Below the pieces are notes generated by a model that was given only the letters and a program-made list of their open reading frames with translations, was not told where the DNA came from and did not search any database. Positions 20,043 to 30,286 of a DNA stretch of 64,000 nucleotides are shown here, in pieces. A program made the translations under genes and the position numbers. How positions within the stretch are numbered: the stretch's first letter is position 1; the number at the start of each line of letters is the position of its first letter. The DNA comes from Brucella cytisi (GTDB taxonomy: Bacteria; Pseudomonadota; Alphaproteobacteria; Rhizobiales; Rhizobiaceae): positions 575,001-639,000 of the forward strand of contig JAAVLQ010000002.1 of assembly GCA_012103075.1 (NCBI GenBank), read 5' to 3'.

Positions 20043-20433
20043 ATGAACAGTTTGAAACATCTGCTGCCTGCTGACATGGCAGCACCCTTTTGCCGCCTAC
20101 AGCCATGGCGTGAAGGTTAAAGCCGGTGCTGAAATGATTTTCTGTTCCGGTCAGTTAGGCATCGCGCAGGATGGAAATGTGCCGGAAGACGCAGGCGCTC
20201 AGGCTGAACTCTGCTTCGAGAATATTCGCCGTATTTTGCGCGATGGCGGTATGGAGCTTTCGGATGTCGTGCGTATCAACGCCTATGTGACAGACCGGGC
20301 CTACATGCGTCCTTATATGGATGTTCGTGACAGGCTGTTCCCGCAACCAGCGCCAGCCTCAACGCTGATGATCGTTTCCGGTTTCACGCGTGAGGAATTC
20401 AAGGTCGAAATCGAGGCGGTCGCGGCCAGATAA
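20043..20433 (+). CDS. RidA-family (YjgF/YER057c/UK114) protein (frame broken once)
   Basis: A small trimeric protein of about 129 residues in the Rid family, whose members hydrolyse reactive enamine or imine intermediates, and in the Rut pathway act on aminoacrylate. It starts MNSLKHLLPADMAAPFAAYSHG; the frame breaks at 20088-20091 (four T where three fit). The family core is seen in GAEMIFCSGQLGIAQDG, QAELCFENIRRILRDGG, VVRINAYVTDRAYM and PASTLMIVSGFTREEFKVEIE. In canonical RidA an Arg near the second-last motif binds the substrate carboxylate; here that position is not clearly Arg, so it may belong to another Rid subfamily. Ten bases follow the reductase stop, so the two are co-transcribed. 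Confidence 0.78.
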
Positions 20434-20536
20434 TCGTTTGTTTTGAGCCGTCAAAGCGCCGCAGCAATGCGTATCGCCTTTGCCTGAAAGGAGTGGTAGG
20501 GTTGTCCGACATCCTCCATTCCCTTCAGGCCCATTC

Positions 20537-21758
20537 ATGTCCAAAATTCAGCCTTCGGCTTCATCGCCGGAAACTTCGCCACGTTCGTCTGCACGATTGG
20601 CGGAACTAGCGCTTGCCATCGGCGGCTTCGGTATAGGTACCGGTGAGTTCGCCATTATGGCGCTGCTGCCCGATATCGCACGTGATCTTAATGTGACCAT
20701 ACCGCAAGGCGGCCATCTCATCAGTTCTTACGCGCTCGGTGTTCTGATTGGCGCACCGGTGCTTGCAGTGATCGGCGCAAAGCTTGACCGCCGCAAGCTT
20801 CTCTTCCTGCTGATGGGGCTATTCGCTTTCGGTAATCTCGCAAGCGCATTCATGCAGGACTATGCCGGTCTTTACATGATGCGGTTCGTCGCTGGTTTTC
20901 CTCACGGAGCCTATTTCGGCGTTGCTTCACTTGTCGCCGCATCTTTGGCGGAACCGGGCAAGCGTGCTCAGGCTGTAGGACGGGTCATGATGGGACTGAC
21001 CATTGCGACATTGTGCGGGACGCCGCTTGCGACCTCTCTCGGCCAGATTGCCGGGTGGCGCGCAATGTTTGCATCCGTTGGCCTGATCGCAATGCTAACT
21101 ATGGTGCTGGTCGCGATCTATGTACCCAAACAGCCTGCAGAGGAGGGGCGTCACCCCTGCGTGAACTGGGAGCATTTCGCCGCAAGCAAGTCTGGCTGAC
21201 GCTTGGAATTGGTGCAATTGGCACAGGCGGCCTGTTTTCCGTTTTACGTATGTCGCGGCAACAGTTACCGAGGTTTCGCATGTCGATGTGAAATGGATGC
21301 CTTTCGTCTTCGCGATGTTCGGCCTCGGCATGGTGCTTGGAAATATAGTTGGGTCGCGACTGACAGATCGTTCGGTTATGGGAACGGTTGGTCTGGTGCT
21401 GCTCTATGATATGGCCGTCATGTTGGCATTTCCCGTCCTCATGCAGCATCCTGTGACTGCATTCTTGAACGTGCTTCTGGTCGGCGGCGGGTTTGCACTC
21501 GTCCCCGCATTGCAAACGCGTCTGATGGATGTAGCGGCGGATGCGCAGACGCTGGCGGCTGCCCTCAACCATTCCGCGCTCAATCTCGCCAATGCGCTCG
21601 GTGCTTGGCTCGGCGGTCTTGCGGTTGCATGGGGCTATGGCTGGACGTCGACGGGAACAGTCGGCGCATTGCTTGCCTTGTCTGGTCTGGCGGTCTTTGC
21701 AATCTCGATTGCATTCGACAGACGCGGTGCGGCAACACCTGCCTCGCAAGAGGCATAA
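20537..21758 (+). CDS. MFS transporter, AraJ/CmlR-like (frame broken twice)
   Basis: A twelve-helix major facilitator exporter of the arabinose-efflux/chloramphenicol-resistance group, about 407 residues. Signs: IGGFGIGTGEFAIMALLPDIA at the first helix, the motif-A region VIGAKLDRRKLLFLLMGLF, the antiporter-like RFVAGFPHGAYFGVASLVA, and in the second half FVFAMFGLGMVLGNIVGSRL and LNHSALNLANALGAWLGG. Breaks at 21154-21157 (four C where five fit) and 21242-21245 (four T where five fit). ATG at 20537 is used because the preceding residues are not hydrophobic. Together with RidA and the reductase it forms the right arm of the putative RutR-like regulon. Confidence 0.78.
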
Positions 21759-21774
21759 ATACAGCCCATAAACG

Positions 21775-21813
21775 AAAACACCCGTCGCGGGAGGAGGAGG
21801 CGACGGGTGTTTT
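21775..21813. terminator. Bidirectional terminator hairpin carrying a CTCCTCC loop
   Basis: Stem CACCCGTCGC (21779-21788) / GCGACGGGTG (21800-21809) extended by AAAA/TTTT, loop GGGAGGAGGAG. It ends the rightward MFS gene and also ends the leftward small-RNA array described at 21779-21894. Confidence 0.75.
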
Positions 21814-21894
21814 ATGGGGAAGACCGGACTAGGGAGGAGACATCCGGTCTTGAATCACCGAGGAAATGGGAGGAGGAGAAAGCACCCCGGTGAT
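21779..21894 (-). ncRNA. Array of three cuckoo/CcsR-like RNAs with anti-Shine-Dalgarno loops
   Basis: Read on the minus strand, three hairpins follow the DUF1127 gene. Stems are ATCACCG/CGGTGAT (21854-21860 with 21888-21894), AGACCGGA/TCCGGTCT (21821-21828 with 21843-21850) and CACCCGTCGC/GCGACGGGTG (21779-21788 with 21800-21809). Every loop contains CTCCTCCC, which imitates the anti-Shine-Dalgarno end of 16S rRNA. In Rhodobacter sphaeroides the CcsR RNAs of the cuckoo family have the same C-rich loops and are co-transcribed with a DUF1127 gene (ccaF1), exactly the arrangement here. The last hairpin has a flanking T tract and would terminate the transcript. Processing into separate RNAs is inferred. 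Confidence 0.75.
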
Positions 21895-21970
21895 ATTCTG
21901 GAACTGTAGGACCGCGCGGTTATGGGGAATCGCGATCCTTGAAGAAGGCTGATGCCTTCCGGAGGCGCTA

Positions 21971-22117
21971 TCAGCGAGCAGCGGCCTTGCGTGCAACGAA
22001 CGGGATTTCCGAAGGCAGGATGCCAAGGTCGTTCAGTTCACGTGGGCTCAGGCGGCTCAGTTCGTTTACGGTGTTACGGTAACGGCGCCAGTTGTTGTAC
22101 GAGCGGATCAGGTTCAT
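21971..22117 (-). CDS. DUF1127 (YjiS-like) small protein
   Basis: A 48-residue basic protein: starts MNLIRSYNNWRRYRNTVNEL, then SRLSPRELNDLGILPSEIPF and VARKAAAR. The L-S-x-R-E-L-x-D-x-G-I core and basic N-terminus define the arginine-rich DUF1127 family. Start ATG at 22117 has AGGTGAGAG 5-12 bases upstream. The gene is followed on the same strand by the three anti-Shine-Dalgarno hairpins, the ccaF1-CcsR arrangement known from R. sphaeroides, where the protein binds RNA and the locus responds to oxidative stress. Here function by analogy only. Upstream, TATATG at about 22160 is a possible -10 element, but I see no good -35. Confidence 0.82.
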   Translation of the reverse strand: MNLIRSYNNWRRYRNTVNELSRLSPRELNDLGILPSEIPFVARKAAAR

Positions 22118-22617
22118 TTCTCTCACCTAGTAAAATCTTATCTCTTTGTTGCAAACAGCATATAGGCTTGAAGCATTTCGAATTGAGAGACAGATTTGCA
22201 TAGCTGCAATGCGTTAAAGCTTGTCAGTTGCACGCCTTTTGCGCAGCTTGGTCATCATGCGATCACAATCTGATGCCCCTGTTAGGCAAATCGGCTGGAT
22301 TCAGGCTGCTCCGGCAGCTAACTGGTTAAAACTTCTTTAGAAATTCGCTGGCCGAAAAACTGCTCTGCAAAATGTGGTGGAGAGCGGCACGTCCAACGGA
22401 TTTAGTTGCCGGTAAATGCGCGGTCTCGTCTGTGCCGCAATAAGCATGTATAATAGAGTATAAATCCGGACCTCCTGTCCGCTTTAAATTTTGTTGCAAA
22501 AGTCCGGGAAATCGTCGGTTAGAGACAACAATTCTACATGACTTGCGCGCCGGATTGGGGTAATGGAGTTCCGTCGGGTGCCGGGACGCCATATCATGTG
22601 ACGTTCTTGCACTGTCT
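22118..22617. other. Intergenic region with no further gene
   Basis: Five hundred bases between the DUF1127 gene (leftward) and the glycine riboswitch (rightward). It must contain both promoters. I see no gene with a supported start and no other strong structure. Confidence 0.4.
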
Positions 22618-22786
22618 GTCTGCGGGAGAGCGCCAATTGGCCGCCGAAGGGGAAATCGCCCGAAATCTCTCAGGTACAAGGAACCGCAGACGGGTAAGAC
22701 AACTCTGGAAAGTCAGGGGAAACCCTGCGCCGAAGGTGTAAGTATGGCATCCTTGCCATGCGAGTCTCTCAGGCCTGAGACAGAGG
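22618..22786 (+). ncRNA. Tandem glycine riboswitch
   Basis: Two consecutive glycine aptamers before gcvT. Aptamer 1 is closed by GTCTGCGG (22618-22625) pairing with CCGCAGAC (22684-22691) and contains GCGGGAGAGCGCC, CGCCGAAGGGGAAA and AATCTCTCAGG. Aptamer 2 is closed by CTCTG (22703) with CAGAG (22781) and contains GCGCCGAAGG, TCTCTCAGG and CTGAGACAGAGGGG. These are the conserved cores of the gcvT RNA class, which switches on the glycine cleavage operon when glycine is high. The short hairpin CCGCATTTTGCGG right after it (22799-22811) overlaps a GGAGG and may be part of the expression platform. Confidence 0.93.
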
Positions 22787-22838
22787 GGCACGAAGCAACC
22801 GCATTTTGCGGAGGCACACGTGCGACTCTGGAGTTGTT

Positions 22839-23941
22839 ATGGGCGATACCGCACATTTGAATACCCTGCCTTTGCAGGATTTGCATGAACAGGCTGGCGC
22901 GCGCTTCGGCGGCTTTGCTGGCTGGAACATGCCGATCACCTATCCGCTGGGCGTCATGAAGGAACATCTTCATACGCGTGAACATGCGGGCCTTTTCGAC
23001 ATTTCTCATATGAAGCTGATCGAGATTTCGGGCGCGGATGCCGCTGCGCTTCTTGCCGAAACCTGTCCGCTTGACCCGATTGTGCTGAAGGAAGGCCAGT
23101 CGAAGTACACTTTCTTCCTCAATGATAATGGCGGCGTGATGGACGATCTGATCGTCACGCGTCTTGGCGAAGACCGCTTCATGGTTGTTGCCAATGCTGG
23201 CAATGCCGATGCCGATATCGAGCATCTGAATGAAGCCGCATCGGGCAAGGACGTCAAGATCAATCCGCTCGACCGCGTGTTCCTCGCGCTGCAAGGACCG
23301 GAAGCGGAAGCCGTCATCAATGATGCCGGTCTGGCCGGGGCCGCACTTGCTTTCATGAGTGGTTTTGAACCCAAGGCTGGCTGGTTCATGACCCGTTCGG
23401 GCTATACCGGCGAGGATGGTTTCGAGGTCGGCGTTCCAGCCGATGAAGCCCGTGCGCTTGCAATGAAACTGCTTGCCGACGAGCGCGTCGAATGGATCGG
23501 CCCGGCTGCTCGCGACAGTCTGCGCCTTGAAGCCGGTCTCTGCCTGCACGGTCAGGACATCACGCCGGAAACGGATCCTGTTTCGGCGGGCCTCACATGG
23601 GCAATCGCCAAGCCTGTGCGCGAAAAGGCTACATTTAATGGTGCAAAGGCCGTGCTGGACGCGATCGCCAAGGGCGCATCTGCCAAGCGCGTCGGCCTGA
23701 AGCCGGATGGCCGCCAGCCGGTTCGCGGCGGAGCCGATCTTTTGATGGATCCGGTCGCCAGATCGGAACTGTTACTTCCGGTGGTTTTGGTCCATCGGCA
23801 GGCTTCCCAGTCGCCATGGGTTATGTCGAGGCAAGCCTCGCTACCCCCGGCACACGTGTTTTCGCTGACGTTCGCGGCAACAAGGTTCCCGTTGACGTTT
23901 CGGCGCTTCCCTTCACTCCGCATCGCTATCGCAAAGGATGA
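22839..23941 (+). CDS. gcvT: Glycine cleavage system T protein, aminomethyltransferase (frame broken once)
   Basis: The T protein transfers the aminomethyl methylene group from lipoyl-H protein to tetrahydrofolate, releasing ammonia. About 367 residues restored: [72 protein letters not shown] and [17 protein letters not shown], then after the break [21 protein letters not shown] sequence. The break is at 23740-23743 (four T where five fit). Start ATG at 22839 has TGGAG 6-10 bases upstream; the stop TGA overlaps an ATG at 23938. First gene of gcvTHP, controlled by the glycine riboswitch. Confidence 0.9.
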
Positions 23942-23946
23942 TTTCC

Positions 23947-24315
23947 ATGGCCAATATCCTGTTCACCGAAGATCACGAGTGGATCAGCGTCGAAAACGGC
24001 GTTGCCACTGTCGGCATTACGATCCACGCACAGGAACAACTGGGTGACCTCGTTTTCGTCGAACTGCCGGACGTCGGCCGCACGGCCACCAAGGGCGAAG
24101 GCATCGTGGTTGTGGAATCGGTCAAGGCCGCTTCCGACGTTTACGCACCGGTCGATGGTGAAGTGGTCGAAGTCAACGAAGCCGTTGCAAGCGATCCAGC
24201 CCTTATCAATCAGGCTGCCGAAGGCGAAGGCTGGCTTTTCAAGCTGAAGCTTTCCGACGAAGGCCAGCTCTCCGGTCTGCTCGACAAGGCCGGTTACGAC
24301 AAACTGGTAGGATAA
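23947..24315 (+). CDS. gcvH: Glycine cleavage system H protein
   Basis: The lipoyl carrier that shuttles the aminomethyl group between P and T proteins and electrons to dihydrolipoamide dehydrogenase. 122 residues, starting [12 protein letters not shown]. The lipoylated Lys is in [20 protein letters not shown], and the C-terminal [21 protein letters not shown] is typical. The ATG at 23947 (preceded by AAAGGATG) is preferred to the overlapping ATG at 23938, which would add MIS. Intact. Confidence 0.93.
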   Translation: MANILFTEDHEWISVENGVATVGITIHAQEQLGDLVFVELPDVGRTATKGEGIVVVESVKAASDVYAPVDGEVVEVNEAVASDPALINQAAEGEGWLFKLKLSDEGQLSGLLDKAGYDKLVG

Positions 24316-24319
24316 ACAA

Positions 24320-27132
24320 ATGACGCAACAGGTTCTTCCCTTTGTTGCCCGTCATATCGGGCCAAGACTGGAAGACGAGCGCGCAATGCTTGCAGCGCTC
24401 GGCCTTCCTTCCATGGAAACCCTCATCACCCGGGCGGTTCCAGCATCCATTCGTTTGAATCGCGCGCTCGATTTGCCAGCCGCTTTGAGCGAACATGCAG
24501 CGCTTGCAGAGCTCAATGAAATCATGGGCCGCAATGTGGTGAAGAAGAGCTTCATCGGCGCGGGCTATCATGGTGTGGAAACGCCACCCGTCATTCAGCG
24601 CAACCTGTTTGAGAATCCGGCCCGGTACACGGCCTATACGCCTTACCAGTCGGAAATCAGCCGGGTCGTCTTGAGCTTCTTTTCCACTTTCAGACGCTGG
24701 TTGCGGAACTGACCGGTCTGCCGGTTGCCTGCGCATCGCTCCCGGATGAAGCGACTGCGGTTGCTGAAGCCATCGGCGTTGCTTGCCGTCACCACCGCGA
24801 CAAGCGCAGCCGTATTCTGCTTGCAGGTGAACTGCACCCACAGACCGTCGATGTGATCAACACCCGCGCCGAACCGCTCGGCTGGGAGATCGAAACTGGC
24901 AGCACTGTCGATGACAATACCGCTGCCATCGTCGTGCCGTGGCCGGATACGCGTGGTGTCTATGGCGATTTCAGCAAGGTCATCGCCGATGCGAAGGCCA
25001 AGGGCGCCCTCGTCATCGCCGTTGCCGATCCGCTGGCATTGACCATTATGGAAGCGCCTGCCAGCTGGGGTGCCGACATGGCTGTAGGCTCTATGCAGCG
25101 TTATGGCGTTCCGATGGGCTTCGGCGGTCCGCACGCCGCGTATCTGGCGGTGTCCGAGCCTCTGACCCGTATCATTCCGGGCCGCATCGTCGGTCAGTCG
25201 GTTGATGCGCATGGTCGTGCGGCCTATCGTCTGGCGCTCCAGACCCGTGAACAGCATATCCGTCGCGACAAGGCCACGTCGAACATCTGCACCGCGCAGG
25301 CACTGCTTGCCAATATGGCTGCATCTTTCGCGATCTGGCACGGTCCGGCAGGACTGCAGGCCATTGCTACACGCGTGGCCGGCCTTGCTGCACGCTTTGC
25401 GGCTGGCCTCAAGGCTGCTGGTGTTGAGATCGCAGGCGACAGCTTGTTTGATACGGTAACGATTAAAGTTGACGGTAAGGCTGCGAAGATTGTCGACGAA
25501 GCCGACAAGGGCGGTCGTCTGCTCCGCATCATTGATGCGGATACAGTTGGTGTCACCTTTGACGAAACCTCGACCGAGGAAGACCTTGCAGCACTCGCCG
25601 TTCTGTTCGGTGCCAAGCCGGTCGATGGCGACAAAGCTCTCGTTCCCGGCAAGGGGCGCGGCGAAGGTTTCCTCACGCAGGACGTGTTCCATTCGCACCG
25701 TTCGGAAACCGAGATGATGCGCTTCCTGCGTCATCTGGCCGACAAGGATCTGGCGCTTGATCGTGCGATGATCCCGCTTGGCTCTTGCACCATGAAGCTC
25801 AATGCGGCGGCAGAAATGATGCCGGTGAGCTGGAATACGATTGCAAACCTGCATCCATTCGCGCCTGCGGCCCAGACCGAAGGCTATGCGAAGATGACGG
25901 CTGACGTCGAAGCATGGCTTTGCGAAATCACCGGCTTTGCAGGCGTTTCATTGCAGCCGAATGCAGGCAGTCAGGGCGAATATGCTGGTCTTTTGGCCAT
26001 CCGCCACTATCACCAGTCACGCGGCGAAGGTCATCGCAACATCTGCCTTATTCCGTCTTCTGCGCATGGTACCAATCCGGCCAGCGCTTCGATGGCAGGC
26101 ATGAGCGTTGTCGTGGTCAATTGCCGCCCGGATGGCGATATCGATATCGACGATCTCAAGGCCAAGGCCGAGAAGCATCGCGATAATCTCGCGGCGTTCA
26201 TGATTACCTATCCGTCGACCTACGGTGTTTTCGAAGAAGGCATCAAGGCTTTCTGCGAGATCGTCCATGACAATGGTGGTCAGGTCTATTTCGACGGCGC
26301 AAACCTCAACGCGCTGGTCGGCCTTGCCCGTCCTTGCGACATTGGTGCCGACGTTTGCCATATGAACCTGCACAAGACCTTCTGCATCCCGCATGGCGGC
26401 GGCGGTCCGGGTGTTGGTCCGATTGGTGTTGCCAAGCATCTGGTGCCTTATCTGCCGGGTCATGTGGATATCGGTTCCAAGCATGCGGTTTCGGCTGCAC
26501 CGTTTGGTAGTGCATCCATTCTGGTCATCACGTGGATGTATATCCGCATGATGGGCGGCGCAGGTCTCAAGAAGGCAACCGAAGCTGCGATCCTCAATGC
26601 CAACTACATCGCGCATCGCCTGAAGGACGCCTATCCGATCCTTTACACCGGCGCGCATGATCGTGTGGCGCATGAGTGTATCGTCGATACGCGTGTTCTG
26701 AAGGACAGCGCAGGCGTGTCCGTGGAAGACGTGGCTAAGCGCCTCATCGACTATGGTTTCCATGCACCGACCATGTCCCGGCCGGTCGCCGGAACGCTGA
26801 TGATCGAACCGACCGAGTCTGAGCCGAAGTCGGAAATCGACCGTCTTTGCGATGCGATGATTGCGATTGCAGGCGAAGCGAAGAAGGTTGCCGACGGCGT
26901 CTGGCCTGCGGATGACAATCCACTTGCCAATGCGCCGCACACGGCAGGCGATACGCTGGCAACGGAATGGGCGCATCCTTACACGCGTGAGGAAGCCGTG
27001 TTCCCGGCAAGCGCGATTAATGGCGATTTCGATGCGACGGCAAAGTACTGGCCGCCGGTCAGCCGTGTCGACAATGTCGGCGGCGACAGAAATCTCATCT
27101 GCTCGTGCCCGCCAGTAGCAGCCTACGGCTGA
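24320..27132 (+). CDS. gcvP: Glycine dehydrogenase (decarboxylating), P protein (frame broken once)
   Basis: The pyridoxal-phosphate P protein decarboxylates glycine and loads the aminomethyl group on H protein. About 937 residues, the usual length of the fused two-domain form. N-terminal domain: [36 protein letters not shown] and [17 protein letters not shown]-terminal domain: [38 protein letters not shown] and [18 protein letters not shown], where the Lys binds PLP. The frame breaks at 24663-24665 (three G where four fit). ATG at 24320, four bases after gcvH. A terminator follows at 27159. Confidence 0.92.
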
Positions 27133-27158
27133 GATAAAATGTAGGTCTATTGATGGAA

Positions 27159-27185
27159 AGCGCCGCGGAAACGCGGCGCTTTTTT
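27159..27185 (+). terminator. Rho-independent terminator of gcvTHP
   Basis: Stem AGCGCCGCG / CGCGGCGCT with a GAAA-type loop followed by six T, 27 bases after the gcvP stop. Confidence 0.88.
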
Positions 27186-27347
27186 CTATGTTGCACTCAG
27201 GTGTACTCGGCTGATTAACTGGGAATAAGTTAATGTTCAGAAGGGCGAATATAGTGAAGCTGATTTTTATGAATTAGTGTTTTTAAAACAGCAAGTTGCG
27301 CTAGTCGCACATTTTTAGTGAAACGAGCCGCTATCCAGATTTTGGGC

Positions 27348-27457
27348 AAAAAGAGCCGGACTGGGAAGTCCGGCTAAGTTATGAAGGTGCCACATTCGGC
27401 AAACCTCCAGAGGGGAACACTTACCGCGCGCAATGGGAGGAGGCACAGCGGTAAGTG
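27348..27457 (-). ncRNA. Candidate cuckoo/CcsR-like small RNA with its own terminator
   Basis: Minus-strand unit of about 110 nt. Its 5' part is a perfect 10-bp stem CACTTACCGC (27418-27427) / GCGGTAAGTG (27448-27457) whose loop, read on the minus strand, is TGTGCCTCCTCCCATTGCGC. Its 3' part is a perfect 8-bp stem AGCCGGAC (27354-27361) / GTCCGGCT (27368-27375) followed by CTTTTT, a standard terminator. A plausible promoter lies just upstream (27463-27491). The loop shares CTCCTCCC with the array at 21.8 kb and the hairpin at 2.9 kb. No reading frame is present. Expression is inferred from the promoter-hairpin-terminator arrangement. Confidence 0.68.
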
Positions 27458-27462
27458 ACTGT

Positions 27463-27491
27463 GATATGTATCACCTTGCTCCAATCTTCAA
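27463..27491 (-). promoter_or_regulatory. Promoter-like element of the 27.4-kb small RNA
   Basis: On the minus strand TTGAAG (27486-27491) and CATATC (27463-27468) are separated by 17 bases, ending about 6 bases before the first hairpin. The TTGAA/CATAT pair is nearer to alphaproteobacterial heat-shock sigma (RpoH) promoters, which drive CcsR RNAs in R. sphaeroides, than to the housekeeping consensus. Between here and 27748 no other feature is apparent. Confidence 0.5.
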
Positions 27492-27748
27492 CCCCTGAAA
27501 CACGAATTTTTGACCATTTCGGAAAATTCTGAAACTTTTCGAATTTCGGCCGCGTTCTTTGGCTTATTGGTCAGTATTTGTGTTCCATGGCGGCTTCGCC
27601 GTACTCCAAATCGAAACAATCTTCCGTTGCAAATGCCAAGTCGGTTGCGACTAGCAAATCGGTCCGCAAAGTTTTGGGATGTATTCGCACTGGCTGATGG
27701 CTAGGATGTCGTCGGGAACTACTGGCATCGCTGCGAATGGGAGATTAC

Positions 27749-28176
27749 ATGGATTTGCGGCTGCTTCTGCTTATGGTTGTCGCCGGGATAGGCTTCGGCG
27801 TTCTGTTAATTCATTTTCTGGGTGGAGGGCTTAAACGCAGCATTCTTCCCGACGACGAAAGTGTCAAAGCGCGCTTTCATCTTGATTATCCCGGAAATCG
27901 AAATCGGTGAGATTTGTTATACCGATGATCGTCGTACAGCATTTTTCCCGTTGCGTGGCGCATCCACGGGGCTCGTTCATAGCGTCGCGGACCGCTTTTT
28001 GACGCGATGCGTGACCGCTGCGGACGTCCTTACTCTTGAGCACAAGGGCGATACCGAATTGATATTGCATATGAAGGATTTTACGTGGCCCAAAGCGCGG
28101 TTTCTTTTCAGTAATGCTGAGGATCGGGAAAGAGTGATAGCCCGGCTTTCAGGTCCGTCTGGGGAGGGGAACCGAC

Positions 28177-28184
<8 letters not shown>
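27749..28184 (+). CDS. Small single-span membrane protein of unknown function (frame broken once)
   Basis: About 144 residues. An N-terminal membrane anchor LRLLLLMVVAGIGFGVLLIHFLGG is followed by a soluble part: LKRSILPDDESVKARF, then after the frame break EIEIGEICYTDDRRTAFFPL, SVADRFLTRCVTAADV and MKDFTWPKARFLFSNAEDRE. The frame breaks at 27890-27892 (three C where two fit). I recognise no named family. Its end overlaps the start of the sterol desaturase-like gene by eight bases, so the two are probably translated together and may act in the same membrane process. Residues such as TRCVTAADVL suggest a compact beta-rich fold (PH- or DUF-like), but that is only an impression. Confidence 0.6.
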
Positions 28185-29121
<937 letters not shown>

Positions 29122-29269
29122 ATCGGTTTGATTTCAGTTCGCAATCAACTGCTGTCTAAAAGTGCTTGGGCCATGGCTTCAGTGCATTTTCAATGACTTA
29201 TGCAATCATCTCTGAACTTGGCAGACTATCATTCCTCGCTAACAAACGGACTCATAAGCTCCTGAAATA

Positions 29270-29286
29270 ATTAGAATAATTCTAAA
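29270..29286. promoter_or_regulatory. Irr-type iron control element (ICE-like box) before efeU
   Basis: ATTAGAATAATTCTAAA, an inverted repeat with TTAGAA/TTCTAA arms and a 3-base centre, like the ICE motifs bound by Irr in Rhizobiales. It sits about 150 bases upstream of the efeU start in the only sizeable promoter region of the iron operon. The rest of 29122-29432 shows nothing else. Confidence 0.65.
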
Positions 29287-29432
29287 ACATTCCCACGTTG
29301 GTCAACTTCATTTAGCTTGCAGCGCTGGCCGTGCGGATATAAAAAGATGACCAAATGGCGAAGGCTTCATGCCGGGTTTGAAGAGAAGCGACCGAGGGAC
29401 AGGCCGAATTCTCTGTCTTTTGGATAGTTGGA

Positions 29433-30275
29433 ATGCTCGTACCTTTTCTAATCATGTTCCGCGAAGGCGTGGAAGCAGCGCTGATCGTCGGCATGATCGC
29501 CAGTTATCTCTATCAGACTGGCCGCAGTGCCCGGATGCCAGTGGTCTGGATCGGCATATTGCTGGCATTGGCCATGTCGTTGGCCGTCGGCGCTATCCTG
29601 CAGCTTCTGAGTGCAGAATTCCCACAGAAAGCGCAGGAACTGTTTGAAGCCATTATTGGTCTGATTGCCGTTTTTGTGTTGACCTCGATGGTGTTCTGGA
29701 TGCGCAAGGCGGCCCGTTCTATCAAGTCGGAACTGCATCATTCCATCGATGCAGCTTTTCAGACACCGACACATAAAGGTTTCGGCCTCATTCTGATGGT
29801 GTTCTTTGCTGTCGCACGCGAGGGGCTTGAATCGGTCTTCTTTCTGCTGGCGGCTTTCCAGCAGAGCGAAGGGGCGGCAGCACCTCTTGGCGCGCTTCTT
29901 GGCGTGGTGCTAGCCGCGGCAGTTGGTTACGGCATCTTTAAAGGCGGTTTGAAGCTGAACCTTCGCCGTTTCTTCCGTTGGACCGGCGTTTTTATTTTGA
30001 TCATCGCGGCAGGCATTCTCGCCAATTCGGTCATGGCGCTGCACGAAGCTGGCATCTGGAACCATTTCCAGACGGTCGTTTTCGATATGAGCGATATTCT
30101 CCCGCTCGACAGCACGCTTGGTTCAGTTCTTGCCGGCATTTTCGGTTACATCGCGACACCGACCGTCAGTGAGGTTGTTGCCTATGTGGCCTTCCTCGTT
30201 CCGGCGCTCATTCTGTTTCTGATGCCTGCAAATGCACCAGCAACGGCAAGCCGGGCCAAAACAAGCGCACAGTAA
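29433..30275 (+). CDS. efeU: Iron permease EfeU (FTR1 family)
   Basis: An inner-membrane iron permease of 280 residues with seven predicted helices. The two iron-handling REXXE motifs are present: REGVE in MFREGVEAALIVGMIASYLY and REGLE in AREGLESVFFLLAAF. Intact; first gene of the iron operon, followed after 11 bases by the EfeO gene. Imports iron delivered and oxidised by the periplasmic EfeO and EfeB. Likely iron-repressed through the box at 29270. Confidence 0.92.
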   Translation: MLVPFLIMFREGVEAALIVGMIASYLYQTGRSARMPVVWIGILLALAMSLAVGAILQLLSAEFPQKAQELFEAIIGLIAVFVLTSMVFWMRKAARSIKSELHHSIDAAFQTPTHKGFGLILMVFFAVAREGLESVFFLLAAFQQSEGAAAPLGALLGVVLAAAVGYGIFKGGLKLNLRRFFRWTGVFILIIAAGILANSVMALHEAGIWNHFQTVVFDMSDILPLDSTLGSVLAGIFGYIATPTVSEVVAYVAFLVPALILFLMPANAPATASRAKTSAQ

Positions 30276-30286
30276 AAGAGATTTCA

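Noticed and set aside
24643..25854. Long open frame of about 400 codons antisense to gcvP
   Set aside because: It mirrors the high-GC codon bias of gcvP, has no ribosome-binding site or family features, and the sense strand encodes a clear P protein.
26017..26976. Open frame of about 320 codons antisense to the gcvP C-terminal domain
   Set aside because: No start signal or domain; the sense protein is continuous and conserved here.
27510..27704. Short plus-strand open frame before the small membrane protein
   Set aside because: No ribosome-binding site, no hydrophobic or domain pattern, and it lies in AT-rich intergenic sequence next to the small-RNA promoter.
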